From the NCBI GenBank assembly GCA_026874595.1, contig CM049316.1, positions 8,014,339 to 8,078,338 on the forward strand: a stretch of DNA of 64,000 nucleotides, written 5' to 3'. Source of the DNA: Sipunculus nudus. Taxonomy: Eukaryota > Annelida > Sipuncula > Golfingiida > Sipunculidae. A program made the translations under genes and the position numbers. Below, piece by piece: positions 50,901 to 56,210 of the stretch. Within the stretch, counting starts at the first letter, position 1; every line of letters starts with the position of its first letter. Under the pieces are notes generated by a model. It was not told where the DNA came from. It did not search any database and saw only the letters and a program-made list of their open reading frames with translations.

Positions 50901-52559
50901 GCCTCTGTTTATCCATGGTTTACAAATCAAAGGTCAGATTGTGCCAGGTAACTTATTTGGCTGTGACCTTCTCTGTCCAGTACTATTATGTAATAAGCAC
51001 CAGTGGTCACCAGCAATGTGGCAGCTGGCCCATGCTTGCCTCAACAATAGGCACATCCTGGGCAGTCACTGGACAAGCACTGAGTCTGTTCAGCATTATT
51101 TGCTGATATGCCTAATGATCAAGGGGATCACAGGAAGTAATAGAAAGTAATATGTATTACTCTATTACTTTGCCTTCTGTTTCTATTACTATTACTATTA
51201 CAGCTCAAAATTTTGAGTCTATTACTATTACTATTACTATTACATGGAAAAAGCTGTAATAGTCTATTACTATTACTATTACTTATTACTATTACCCCAT
51301 GTCTGCACAGGACCAGCTTCTTGAAAAAAGTTGTGGATGCATTTCAAGTCAGACTTTTCATCCCAAACCTTCCATCTTCCAAGTTTGGTCAGATATCATA
51401 TGGTATACCATCAGGCTTTAAATACAGGTCATGCTTGTCAGCTGAGCGTCATGACCCATGGGTCACTTGTTTTATTACAAATTTATAAAACTTGTAAATA
51501 AAAAAAATGAATCAGATAAAAACTATTAATGGAAAAAGTGGATATGCTAAAAAAATAGGCTTATTTATAAACTTAAATGCATTATTCCCTTGAAAGTGAA
51601 ATAAAGGTATTAGTCCATTCTGTCCACTTGCCTGTCCATCTGTAAATTTTTCATATGCATCGCAGTGTCTCAAAAGTTTAACTGTTTTTCTCCATGACAG
51701 TCTTGTCAGAGTATTAGTTTGCAATCATATATTTAGAACTTTACTATAACCAAGTAGGAGGGCCCCTTTCCTCTTAGCTTCTCATATGCTTATATAAATG
51801 AAAAACATTACAATAGAATATTTTTCATATTTTGCATTTGCAAAAATTTAAAACTTAAACTGGGCGCTGTGACCCATGGGTCCTTTGTTTATATTCTGGG
51901 TTCTCAACATCATTGTTTGGCTAAAACTGAATAAATACCAGACATGGTGTGAATACTTTGCAAATGTATTTGAATACGAATATGAATATGTACTCCATTA
52001 TAAAATTGCATAATAATGGGAATAAAATAAATTAAATCAATCTCTTCCCTGTCTCCAAAGAAACTATCAAAATCATGCATAAGCTAGACACCAACAACTC
52101 ATACAGCTTATATTTATTACCACACAAAACCAGCATGTGCCTCATTTCAAAATCATATTTTTTTATCATATATAACAGCTGAGCGCCGTGACCCATGGGT
52201 CCCTTGTTTAGCTTTTAGATTACTTCTTGACAAAAGTCAGTATAATTACTGGATTTAACAGACCATAGAAGCACTTGTCTCAACAGTTAGAGTGTAGACT
52301 GTGCTTGTGTTTCTGTATGACCATATTATTGAGCCAAATGGTAGAGTGTCCAACAATCCTAATAACGTAGGAAAGAGGTCATTGGTTAAATTGTGTATGT
52401 ATCATTACAATGGATAATCTCATGTTTACAGATGAATTCAAGGCGTATGCAGAGGAGAAGCCAGAATACGCCAGGTTGTTTAAGGCTTACCGAGAGCTCC
52501 AGGGCAATACAAATGACACCAAGGTCAACCGCAGCTCTACCAAGGTCAAAAGCCAGTGA
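15683..52559 (+). CDS. LPCAT2: Lysophosphatidylcholine acyltransferase, LPCAT1/LPCAT2 type; 3' ten exons, 5' end missing
   Basis: The enzyme transfers an acyl group from acyl-CoA to lysophosphatidylcholine (or lyso-PAF) in the Lands cycle, at the ER or lipid-droplet membrane. Ten exons (15683-15856, 16671-16729, 17038-17072, 17489-17543, 22527-22609, 31682-31807, 32124-32274, 32687-32785, 37489-37630, 52432-52559) join in phase into 349 residues plus TGA. Numbering from the first whole codon: motif II is VSRED at 10-14, motif III is FPEGTCTNR at 41-49, and the motif IV region [12 protein letters not shown] is at 58-69. A hydrophobic stretch lies at 89-100. Three canonical EF-hand loops lie at 226-237, 263-274 and 298-309. 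The N-terminal third (membrane segment, HX4D) is outside the window. The EF-hands are intact as in vertebrate LPCAT2, while parts of the acyltransferase half (WTW.GPGA, FLPVY) look more like LPCAT1, so an ancestral LPCAT1/2 gene is likely. No C-terminal KKXX-type signal is present. Confidence 0.95.
15857..16670 (+). other. LPCAT intron between exons a and b
   Basis: This GT...AG intron is 814 bp. The 20-mer TGTGCTTTATGTGTGATATC occurs twice, at 16588 and 16639, the second copy just before the polypyrimidine tract TTGTTTTTCTAG. Nothing else was recognised. Confidence 0.7.
16671..16729 (+). CDS. LPCAT2: LPCAT exon b (motif IV)
   Basis: The acceptor is TTTTTCTAG and the donor is AAAG/GTAAGG. 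The first two bases complete the split glycine. The exon encodes [19 protein letters not shown], which contains the family's motif IV (hydrophobic-P-V-Q-P). It ends in phase 0. Confidence 0.93.
17038..17072 (+). CDS. LPCAT2: LPCAT exon c (35-bp microexon)
   Basis: The acceptor is TTTTTTGTAG and the donor is GGGC/GTAAGT. It encodes [11 protein letters not shown] plus two bases of an alanine codon. The WTW.GPG block is typical of the LPCAT1/2 family, and the phase matches both neighbours. The flanking introns are 308 bp and 416 bp. The second of these holds a possible degenerate tRNA-like SINE at about 17105-17345. Confidence 0.9.
17105..17345 (+). repeat. Possible degenerate tRNA-derived SINE
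   Basis: The stretch GTTGGCTCAAGGGTTGAGC resembles a tRNA A box, with GACTTGAATGTGC at the B-box spacing. The layout (box A, about 30 bases, 'GCTGGGAG', box B) resembles the better SINE at 30256. The B box is poor, so this is tentative. Confidence 0.3.
17489..17543 (+). CDS. LPCAT2: LPCAT exon d
   Basis: The acceptor is TCTTTCCAG and the donor is AGAG/GTGAGG. The first base completes an alanine codon. The exon encodes [18 protein letters not shown], which aligns with the hydrophobic block after the WTW motif. It ends in phase 0. Confidence 0.92.
17544..18011 (+). other. Start of LPCAT intron 4, left of the TIR transposon
   Basis: No gene or confident repeat was recognised. The TA at 18010-18011 is the left target duplication of the next element. 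Confidence 0.4.
18012..21303. mobile_element. DNA transposon with 19-bp TIRs and TA target duplication
   Basis: The left end CCGTAAATCTTGTTTTTAT is repeated inverted at the right end (ATAAAAACAAGATTTACGG), a perfect 19-bp match flanked by TA on both sides. Subterminal GCGGCC(A)TAAA motifs recur at both ends. Without the nested element at 20055-21096 it is about 2.25 kb. No transposase frame was recognised, so it is probably non-autonomous. The TA duplication is compatible with Tc1/mariner/pogo-type elements, but the superfamily is not settled. A CpG-richer interior at 19000-19330 contains an ATGGCCGGTCAAG/GTAAGC string that looks like a gene's first exon and donor. Confidence 0.75.
20055..21096 (+). 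mobile_element. Helentron-like element, family B, nested in the TIR transposon
   Basis: The head is TTTTAGCCCTCAGCCCTTAG, and it folds with GGCTGATGGGCT. A GTCC-rich run follows at 20103-20140. The subterminal inverted repeat AGCCCTCAGCC is matched exactly by GGCTGAGGGCT near the right end. The right end has a TCAGC-TTCT-GCTGA hairpin followed by ATATTCTAGTT. The core holds three units of about 300 bp, starting near 20150, 20447 and 20752 (CTTGTGAGCGGGATATCT). Each unit contains TGACCTTGACCT. No coding capacity was seen. Confidence 0.75.
21306..22380. other. Unassigned part of LPCAT intron 4
   Basis: No coding, RNA or transposon signal was recognised. There are short A-rich runs near 22136 and 22169. 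Confidence 0.35.
22381..22537 (+). repeat. Tandem 33-bp repeats duplicating the exon e splice acceptor
   Basis: The unit ATTTGTAG/TTTTTACCAGT recurs with acceptor AGs ending at 22395, 22428, 22460 and 22526. A decayed copy lies at 22493. Spacing is 32-33 bp. The last copy is the true junction: AG at 22525-22526, then TTT TTA CCA GT of the exon. The upstream copies are decoy 3' splice sites carrying the first 11 exon bases. Extending the exon from 22396 reads straight into an in-frame TAG at the next unit. Confidence 0.85.
22527..22609 (+). CDS. LPCAT2: LPCAT exon e
   Basis: The acceptor GATTTGTAG is the last of a tandem array. The donor is CCAA/GTAAGT. The exon encodes [18 protein letters not shown] and continues to EMA plus two bases of a lysine codon. 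The FLPVY.P.EEEK block is typical of the family and follows the acyltransferase core. Confidence 0.93.
22637..24334 (+). mobile_element. Family A element, internally deleted copy (1.7 kb)
   Basis: The head TTTTTAGCTCAGCTGACT is at about 22637 and the tail CAGCTGAGCGCCGTGACC, then CATGGGTCCCTTGTT, ends at 24334. It matches 1378-4034 closely. It lacks the segment corresponding to about 1907-2765, with the joint inside a short CAAAATAT-like match near 23176. It also has smaller deletions, for example near 23480 and 24180. Confidence 0.75.
24334..24590 (+). mobile_element. Truncated F-type Helentron-like fragment abutting the family A tail
   Basis: TTAGCTCAGTAAACAGAAAG followed by CATCTGAGCTGTAG forms a head directly joined to the preceding tail. 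The text that follows ('cacaaattgtaactgctgaa', 'aatctccttggaaac') matches one unit of the 39946-43738 core. No tail was seen, so it is 3' truncated. Confidence 0.55.
24591..25627. other. Unassigned part of LPCAT intron 5
   Basis: No reliable gene or repeat was recognised. A 90-codon frame at 25358-25630 has no family resemblance and crosses into the next repeat, so it was not called. Confidence 0.3.
25630..26915. mobile_element. Pogo/Tigger-like non-autonomous DNA transposon (about 1.29 kb)
   Basis: The left end TAAAGTGAAACTTGTCGAAA and the right end CAGTTTTCACTGTA are diverged inverted repeats of the CAGTGAAA type typical of pogo/Tigger-like elements, with TA at each edge. Subterminal phrases around GAGGTGTCC recur near both ends (about 25690 and 26888). 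No transposase is seen. Confidence 0.5.
26918..28430 (+). pseudogene. Decayed non-LTR retrotransposon (CR1/Rex1/jockey-like) reverse transcriptase
   Basis: The stretch reads, with several frameshifts and stops, as the reverse transcriptase half of a LINE ORF2. Recognisable blocks in order: [16 protein letters not shown] (about 27168), NVPVPKKS (about 27293), [16 protein letters not shown] (about 27395), [19 protein letters not shown] (about 27495), VKFADDT with the catalytic aspartates (about 27755), [17 protein letters not shown] (about 27965), and the thumb-like [14 protein letters not shown] (about 28030), followed by a HPAHYLF-like remnant (about 28325). No endonuclease domain or intact frame remains. 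It is inactive and lies in LPCAT intron 5 in sense orientation. Confidence 0.85.
28431..29120. other. Unassigned part of LPCAT intron 5
   Basis: AT-rich sequence without a recognised feature. The first part may include the 3' tail of the LINE. Confidence 0.3.
29128..29375 (+). repeat. tRNA-derived SINE with a conserved central domain
   Basis: A good B box, GGTTCGATCC, lies at 29186-29195, about 40 bases after an A-box-like TGGAGGGGTAAAACAC (about 29144). The following GTGGTTTTCTCTGGGTTCTC and CAGTTTCTTCCACC resemble the strongly conserved central domain shared by several metazoan SINE families. Which named domain it is cannot be settled here. It ends in an A-rich region with AATAAATATG at about 29360. 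Confidence 0.6.
29508..29632. repeat. Two tandem copies of a CCAAT-containing unit of about 62 bp
   Basis: AATCTGATTGGCTCAG.GTGTAA appears at about 29511 and 29573. Each is followed by a similar 'cccatg.g.agctcgt' block. Each unit contains ATTGG, an inverted CCAAT box. It is a short local duplication. Confidence 0.6.
29846..30245 (+). mobile_element. Degenerate Helentron-core fragment (two units)
   Basis: The phrases 'gacctagaaacttcaaac' and 'gtgacctatattctgcaag' recur near 29905/29980 and 30060/30150. They match the core vocabulary of the F and G elements (for example 'gtgacctatattctctgag' at 49039). No head or tail is visible. A poly-G tract lies just left at about 29749-29757. Confidence 0.5.
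30256..30660 (+). repeat. tRNA-derived SINE
   Basis: Positions 30268-30283 (TGGTTCAGGGATAGAG) fit an A box and 30318-30330 (GAGTTCAAATCTC) a B box, about 50 bases apart as in tRNA promoters. A non-tRNA body of about 300 bp follows. It is not an intact tRNA: the acceptor stem does not pair. Confidence 0.65.
30661..31681. other. End of LPCAT intron 5, nothing further recognised
   Basis: AT-rich sequence. It ends with the acceptor TCTTGTTTCAG used by exon f. Confidence 0.4.
31682..31807 (+). CDS. LPCAT2: LPCAT exon f
   Basis: The acceptor is TTGTTTCAG and the donor is TGGG/GTTAGT. The first base completes a lysine codon. The exon encodes [20 protein letters not shown] and continues to EFNKLSKKL plus two bases of a glycine codon. 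The [13 protein letters not shown] block links the acyltransferase region to the EF-hand region and is diagnostic of LPCAT1/2. Confidence 0.94.
31808..32123 (+). other. Short LPCAT intron with two nearby acceptors
   Basis: This is a 316-bp GT...AG intron. A second plausible acceptor (TTCTTTTACAG, AG at 32081-32082) lies 41 bp before the one chosen (CATTTTTCAG). Using it would shift the frame and hit a stop (TGA), so the 32124 start is preferred. Confidence 0.7.
32124..32274 (+). CDS. LPCAT2: LPCAT exon g (start of the EF-hand region)
   Basis: It starts with the base completing a glycine codon and encodes [20 protein letters not shown], then [20 protein letters not shown] and DLYDR. The donor is CAGG/GTCAGG. 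The final D-R are positions 1 and 2 of the first EF-hand loop. Confidence 0.93.
32687..32785 (+). CDS. LPCAT2: LPCAT exon h (EF-hand 1)
   Basis: The acceptor is GTATTTTAG and the donor is TAAG/GTAGGT. It is 33 whole codons, [20 protein letters not shown] onward to RFAFK. With the preceding D-R it gives the loop [12 protein letters not shown], with acidic or polar residues at positions 1, 3, 5, 9 and 12 and glycine at 6, so calcium binding looks intact. The intron before it is 412 bp with nothing notable. Confidence 0.94.
32786..33025 (+). other. Start of LPCAT intron 8
   Basis: 240 bp without a recognised feature, up to the Helentron-like head. Confidence 0.4.
33285..34655 (+). mobile_element. 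Helentron-like element, family C, nested in family A
   Basis: The head ATGCCCCCACCACAAAGTGG and following CCGGGGCAT form a hairpin. Then come GTCCTTCTGTCCTTCC runs and a tandem core. The right end has GGGGCAT, the inverse of ATGCCCC, then the hairpin GTGTCG-TTC-CGACAC and ATCTAGTTT. It sits in the T run of 'cctcaatttttTATTAGAAATC', whose uninterrupted form is seen at 1612-1635 and 22875-22890. That fixes both edges to within the T run. Confidence 0.8.
33378..34460 (+). repeat. 180-bp satellite-like tandem repeats (six units)
   Basis: Phrases such as GACAGATACACATGTAC, 'tgcctgcagatattggcctga' and TTGACC.ACTTTTGACCGTTT recur every 180 bp (for example at 33561, 33741, 33921, 34101 and 34281). 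Copies differ by scattered substitutions that increase to the right. They form the core of the family C element. Confidence 0.85.
37057..37488 (+). repeat. (AT)n microsatellite and end of LPCAT intron 8
   Basis: (TA)n runs at 37069-37108 and 37114-37159, separated by AAAAACA, lie directly after the family A tail. The rest up to the exon i acceptor (TTTTCTTCAG) shows nothing. Confidence 0.8.
37489..37630 (+). CDS. LPCAT2: LPCAT exon i (EF-hand 2 and most of EF-hand 3)
   Basis: The acceptor is TTTTCTTCAG and the donor is TACG/GTAAAT. It encodes [18 protein letters not shown] onward to [18 protein letters not shown] plus one base. The loop [12 protein letters not shown] is canonical. The third loop, [12 protein letters not shown], is completed across the 14.8-kb intron by exon j. 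Confidence 0.94.
37631..39552 (+). repeat. Intron 9, first part: simple-sequence arrays
   Basis: (AT)n runs lie at 38216-38261, 38651-38701 and 38928-38981, a (GA)n run at 38841-38872, and GTGT-rich sequence between them. A CTGTC/GACAGA patch is near 39035. No gene was recognised. The stretch 39190-39400 might be an old tRNA-like repeat, but the boxes are too weak to call. Confidence 0.75.
39946..43738 (+). mobile_element. Helentron-like element, F type, nested in family A and itself interrupted
   Basis: It begins GCGATCACTCTTTGTCTGTC with a GTCC/GTCT run. The usual AGCTCAGCTGAC head is missing, so it is 5' truncated. The core has six units of about 315-340 bp, marked by (G/A)CAGGGCACAAATCGTAA near 40010, 40329, 40644, 40983, 41324 and 41663. 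The tail GTCAGCTGAGCGTCATGACC then CATGGGTCACTTGTT ends at about 43738. A family D element occupies 41945-43558. Confidence 0.7.
41945..43558 (+). mobile_element. Helentron-like element, family D, third nesting level
   Basis: The head TACCCGCCAAAACGAAGTTT followed by TGTGG folds on CCAAAAC/GTTTTG. The right end carries TTTTGGC, the inverse of GCCAAAA, a weak GTAGTC/GGCTAC hairpin, and CGTATTCTAGTTTT. Five units of about 280 bp are marked by GCACAGCGTCTGTCTG near 42171, 42450, 42729, 43016 and 43278, with GGTGGCGCCACCT palindromes between them. It sits in the T run of 'cacctgtattttt...'. Confidence 0.75.
45969..47041. mobile_element. Pogo/Tigger-like MITE (1073 bp) with TA target duplication
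   Basis: The left end CAGTGAAACCTTGTTGTGTC and the right end CCACACAATGAGGTTTCACTG are inverted repeats with a few mismatches, flanked by TA at 45967-45968 and 47042-47043. Inner CGACACA(T/A)(C/G)CGG motifs recur near both ends. The flanking text rejoins as 'ggatataatgattgcaactt', which is the uninterrupted form found at 44768. No transposase is visible. Confidence 0.85.
47093..51472 (+). mobile_element. Helentron-like element, G type, with two heads, nested in family A
   Basis: Heads with GCTGAC and GTCCGTC runs lie at about 47093 (TTTTTTAGCTCTGCTGACTT) and 48843 (TTTTTAGCTCAGCTGACTTT). The single tail GTCAGCTGAGCGTCATGACC, then CATGGGTCACTTGTTTT, ends at about 51472. The core has units of about 145-150 bp with 'aaggtcaaaggtcaaggtca' phrases near 47337, 47480, 47625 and 47758. 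A hAT-like element sits at 49189-51305. Family A sequence resumes after the tail ('attacaaatttataaaac'). Confidence 0.65.
49189..51305. mobile_element. hAT-like element with 8-bp target duplication and (TATTAC)n arrays
   Basis: The 11-bp ends CAGACATGGGG (49189-49199) and CCCCATGTCTG (51295-51305) are perfect inverted repeats. CACAGGAC lies at 49181-49188 and again at 51306-51313, a perfect 8-bp direct repeat as made by hAT transposases. Both ends carry direct arrays of TATTAC (about 49212-49350 and 51183-51296). The middle (49380-51180) is AT-rich with no recognised transposase. A short frame at 50899-51150 has no family match. Confidence 0.8.
51473..52431 (+). other. End of intron 9: family A remnant and acceptor of the last exon
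   Basis: 51473-52208 is the distal part of the duplicated family A unit with two tails. 52209-52431 is unique sequence. 52330-52390 (TGAGCCAAATGGTAGAGTG ... GGTTAAATTGTG) faintly recalls tRNA A and B boxes but is too degenerate to call. The acceptor is CATGTTTACAG. Confidence 0.5.
52432..52559 (+). CDS. LPCAT2: LPCAT last exon (end of EF-hand 3, C-terminus, stop)
   Basis: The first two bases complete an aspartate codon. The exon encodes [20 protein letters not shown] and continues to SSTKVKSQ, then TGA at 52557-52559. D-E are positions 11-12 of the third EF loop. The short basic tail lacks the KKLD/KKDD ending of the vertebrate enzymes, so a different or no ER-retrieval signal is likely. Confidence 0.95.
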
Positions 52560-54165
52560 TATAAAACGTGACCTTGACCCTGACTAGTCAGCTGACCTGC
52601 TGTGCTTTGATACTAGTTGTGCTTTACTACTTAACTGTTCTGTTAACGAGTCTCTCGTTGGGTTAGTTGACTCCGGTACTCCTGTGTCTTGTTTAAATCT
52701 AGCTGTTTCGTTCCTGTTTACATTTTGTATTTGCCATTTAATGTTCTCTATAACCATACATAAGCCTGCCAGTTGGGTAAACTCAGAGCTAGAAAACCAT
52801 ACAGCTACCATTTTGTACTTGTACAGCTGTGTGTATTTGTTTGGTTAACTATCAACTTATCTTTGTTTTCATATCCCACCTCCCATCTGTTTTAATGTTA
52901 GTTCATCTCAACTTTCAGATCTGATTGTATCCTACTTTATGGTGACAGACGGTCCATAAAACTTCAAGTTTGCCAAAATTTATTCTCAGTCTGTATTGTC
53001 TCGGATCACCTTTATTATATATATGTTTATACTGGGTGCTTTATTTTCTCAAATGATCTGTATTACATTCTCAGATTACCTTATGAAAATCTCAGAACGT
53101 CCTTTTTGTACTCTTAGATTGTCTGTATTATTTGCTGCTTTTTACAGATTTTGTGGCTTTGCGTTTTAAGACTGTCAAAACTTTGACCTTTGAACATTTC
53201 CTGTGTTAAAGTAAAAGACTTTATCATTGCAAGGTTCATGTTCCACTGTGTGATTTCACTTAGTGTCAAAACATGTACTAGAAGATAAATATTTACACCT
53301 GAAAAAAATTATCGGCCTTCATCCTGATTGAAGGAAATGACCATTATCATAAATCATTTTAGTGTTCTTTGTTGGCACCAGGAGTCTCTACCATTCTCTA
53401 TAATTATTCCAGGTTTGGTGATCACTGGTTCAATGAAACCACTTACCAGTCATGACATTGTTTGTCAGATTAATACAAAATTTTGAATTCATAATGTTTT
53501 GTATATATTTCCATTGACAGTTGCAGTCAGTATGTTCTGTAGCCACAGGTTAAAACAGCCATATATCATTATATACTCACTGTGTACCTAAGTCATCAAA
53601 TTGTTGTTGTTGATATGTTTAAACTCTGGGTAAATCATAATGGAAGGTGATATGGAAAATACTACATGAAGCATGAACTAGTGTTCAGCAACATTGATTA
53701 ATGTGAGTTGTTATACAAAGTAGATGTTTTTTTTAAATATGTTGTCTGCTAAAAAAGGGTAAATGTGGGTATGAGAGACTGTAGTGTACACAGTGCTTTA
53801 CTTGTAAATGGCTCTGCTAGAATAGAAATATTTTGCCTTATGATGTGGCCAATTTTTACTTTCAAATATAATAACATTGATAATATAAAAGGTGCAAAGT
53901 CTAATGAATAAAGTATAAAGATTTTTTATATTGTAAAAAGGGGATGGTTGAACAAAAAAAAGTTTATAATATGAAATGTAGCTGTAGAGGAAACCAGTGA
54001 AAAATCAGTTATGAAAATGATCAACCTTTCATGTGCTCTCCACAGTTTCCATTTTATTTTTGAATACAGGATATCATCATAGTAACAGATATCACCTCCA
54101 GATGGCAGCAATTTTTTGGCACATTTGTATTATTTCAGTGGCAATATATGCCTTCCAATAAATAC
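52560..54165 (+). other. LPCAT2: Probable LPCAT 3' UTR with candidate poly(A) signals
   Basis: The sequence after the stop is T-rich and free of recognised repeats up to about 54165. AATAAA occurs at 53907-53912 and 54157-54162, either of which could end the transcript. There is no transcript evidence, so the end is uncertain. Confidence 0.4.
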
Positions 54166-54380
54166 AAGTCACTTGTGGTCATCACCAAATTGAAAAAAAA
54201 TGATAAAAGTCCTTAGTCATCGCCAAATTGGAGAGTGATCTAAGTACCCAGTCACCACCAGATAGGAGGATGATAAAATGTTAGTAGCCATCACCAAATT
54301 GGAGGGTGATAAAAAGTGCTTAGTCATCATCAAATTGGAAAATGATAAAAAGTGCTCTGTGATCTCCAAATTTGAGAATG
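54166..54380. repeat. Minisatellite, unit about 37 bp, six diverged copies
   Basis: The unit TCATCACCAAATTGGAGGGT with GATAAAAAGTGCTTAG recurs near 54178, 54214, 54250, 54287, 54325 and 54358. Copies differ at several positions. It lies at the probable 3' end of the LPCAT transcript. Confidence 0.75.
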
Positions 54381-54761
54381 TATGATCTCTGTTGTTTAAT
54401 TTGATGTGGGCTTTACTGTTTGTGACATGAGGAAGGATGAATTATGAACAAAAGTATTAAGTATGAAATACGGAACAGACACAGAGCAACTTTGTTCATT
54501 TTCTGTCTGGTATATCACTTTTTAAGACCAAAGTTTTTACCAAAGCCTTTGATGTGACAATATAGGGTAATCCTATTTAATGGTTAACTGAAGTGAGAAA
54601 TCTGATCATGAGATGAAGCCAGTGTACCAAAGAAACATTCTTAGCTGAAACTGCATGCTGCATTGTGTATGAACCTTCCTTATATTTCAGTTATCATGCT
54701 ATTTGCATATTTGCTTGAAATCAGATCTGATTAGCTGCAGGATTGTGCTTGGACATGCATT

Positions 54762-54804
<43 letters not shown>

Positions 54805-55842
54805 ACTTACTGCTGTGTGAGATATTTTAGAACCACCCAGGCTGCATTTTTATAGAATATTGGAAATCATGTCGTATTTGATTGAACAGGTTCTGCTTGA
54901 AATCCTGAAACTGTCCTTGAAACAGTTGTCACAAGGGTGTGAGAAACTGAAATCATGATCAGCTCTGTGGTAATCAGTACTCATAGTGAAGTTTGTTCAG
55001 ATAGGTATAGCTGATAGCCCCCTAACCTGCAACCAGAAAGTGTCTTGTTTTGGAACCTGCCATCACTTGTGCACAAGGAAGTGTCATACAGACCAGCTAC
55101 CTGGTGTCCTAATTCGTCAACAATAGTGCCCAGGGGAATCTCACACAAAATCATATTCACATGTACAAAATCTTTTGGTGTTAAATTTGACACACATTTT
55201 ATACAGAATTTAAAGAATTCATTGGGCTATTTATGTTTTTACAATGTTAGTGCAACAATGTCTAATCATTAACTTGCACATCTTGTATACATTTCTAGTC
55301 GGAGAATTCGTGATTATAATCTAATATTCACTTTCTTCATTTACCACCTACATTTGGAGGTCAGGGTAGTGCCAAAACCTATTTTGGCCACAAGTGACAG
55401 CTGGGTCTATATAATTAGGGCCTGCAGGGTTTTCTGGATGAGGAAAAACACAACAGTACAGCTTGGTAGACTCACAATATCTTTGCAAAGTCCTGTTCAG
55501 TTATCAAATAATATTTATCATGGTGATTAATGTGACTATGTTAGTGAGCTGATGAGCAGGGAGTGAATGCGTAACATTCCCAGCAATTAATACTCAGTAA
55601 ATTAATACTCAAATTCACAAAGGTGAGTCAGTGTGGTGTTGTTAGTACACGAAATCAGCCAGTTACCTGCACCGGCAGGATCATAATAAGAGTCGCCCAC
55701 ATACAGAGGTGCCAACATTATTGTGGTGCCCACATTAGGGAAGTGCCCCATCAGAAAGGTCCCAGATTTGTGAAGTCTTTTTTAAAGGGACCACCTATAA
55801 GTGACTATAATAAAAAAAGGGGCGCTCAATAATGAAAGGTTC
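54381..55842. other. Unassigned intergenic sequence with a (TA)n run
   Basis: A (TA)n array of about 38 bases is at 54763-54801. Overlapping short frames on both strands at 54981-55272 have no recognisable family. Nothing else was seen. Confidence 0.4.
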
Positions 55843-56210
55843 CCTTAGGGCAGGCTGTCCGGCTGTCATATTTTATCCTACTTACTTTCTCTCATACACT
55901 TTCCCTATTTAATATTCAAAATATACTCTTTTCGTAATTCGTTTTTCCTTGTGACGTGCAATTTCAAATACCGAAAGTCGCTGTGAAAATGTGTTTGTGT
56001 TGTTATAAGATATCTGATTTGGAGCTCCACGTGAAAACTGAAAATAAAATAGAGCTACACTCATGGTGCCATGTACATTTTCTACATGCCCTACTGTTAC
56101 ACGTGCGGTTTCAGTCGTACATTTGTCCTTTATACCCTACTTTTCCGATATTTTCGGTCCTACTTTCATCCTAATTTTTATAAGGATTTGTTGGACAGCC
56201 TGCCGTAAGG
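55843..56210. mobile_element. Small MITE-like element with 18-bp inverted ends (368 bp)
   Basis: CCTTAGGGCAGGCTGTCC at the left and GGACAGCCTGCCGTAAGG at the right are inverted repeats with a single mismatch. The inside is AT-rich and non-coding, with several TCCTACTT phrases. No clear target duplication can be read, so the superfamily is undetermined. Confidence 0.6.

Larger units (their letters stand above)
44630..52208 (+). repeat. Tandem duplication of a 1.2-kb element end, second copy invaded twice
   Basis: Unit 1 is 44630-45826. Unit 2 begins at 45824 (TTAATAGGGATTCAAGGAAT, compare TTAATAGGAATTCAAGGAAT at 44630) and runs to the tail at 52208. Unit 2 is broken by the insertions at 45969-47041 and 47093-51472. 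After these are removed, the order of landmarks and both tails (51864-51890 and 52177-52208) is the same as in unit 1. A deletion near 52020 shortens unit 2. Confidence 0.65.
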
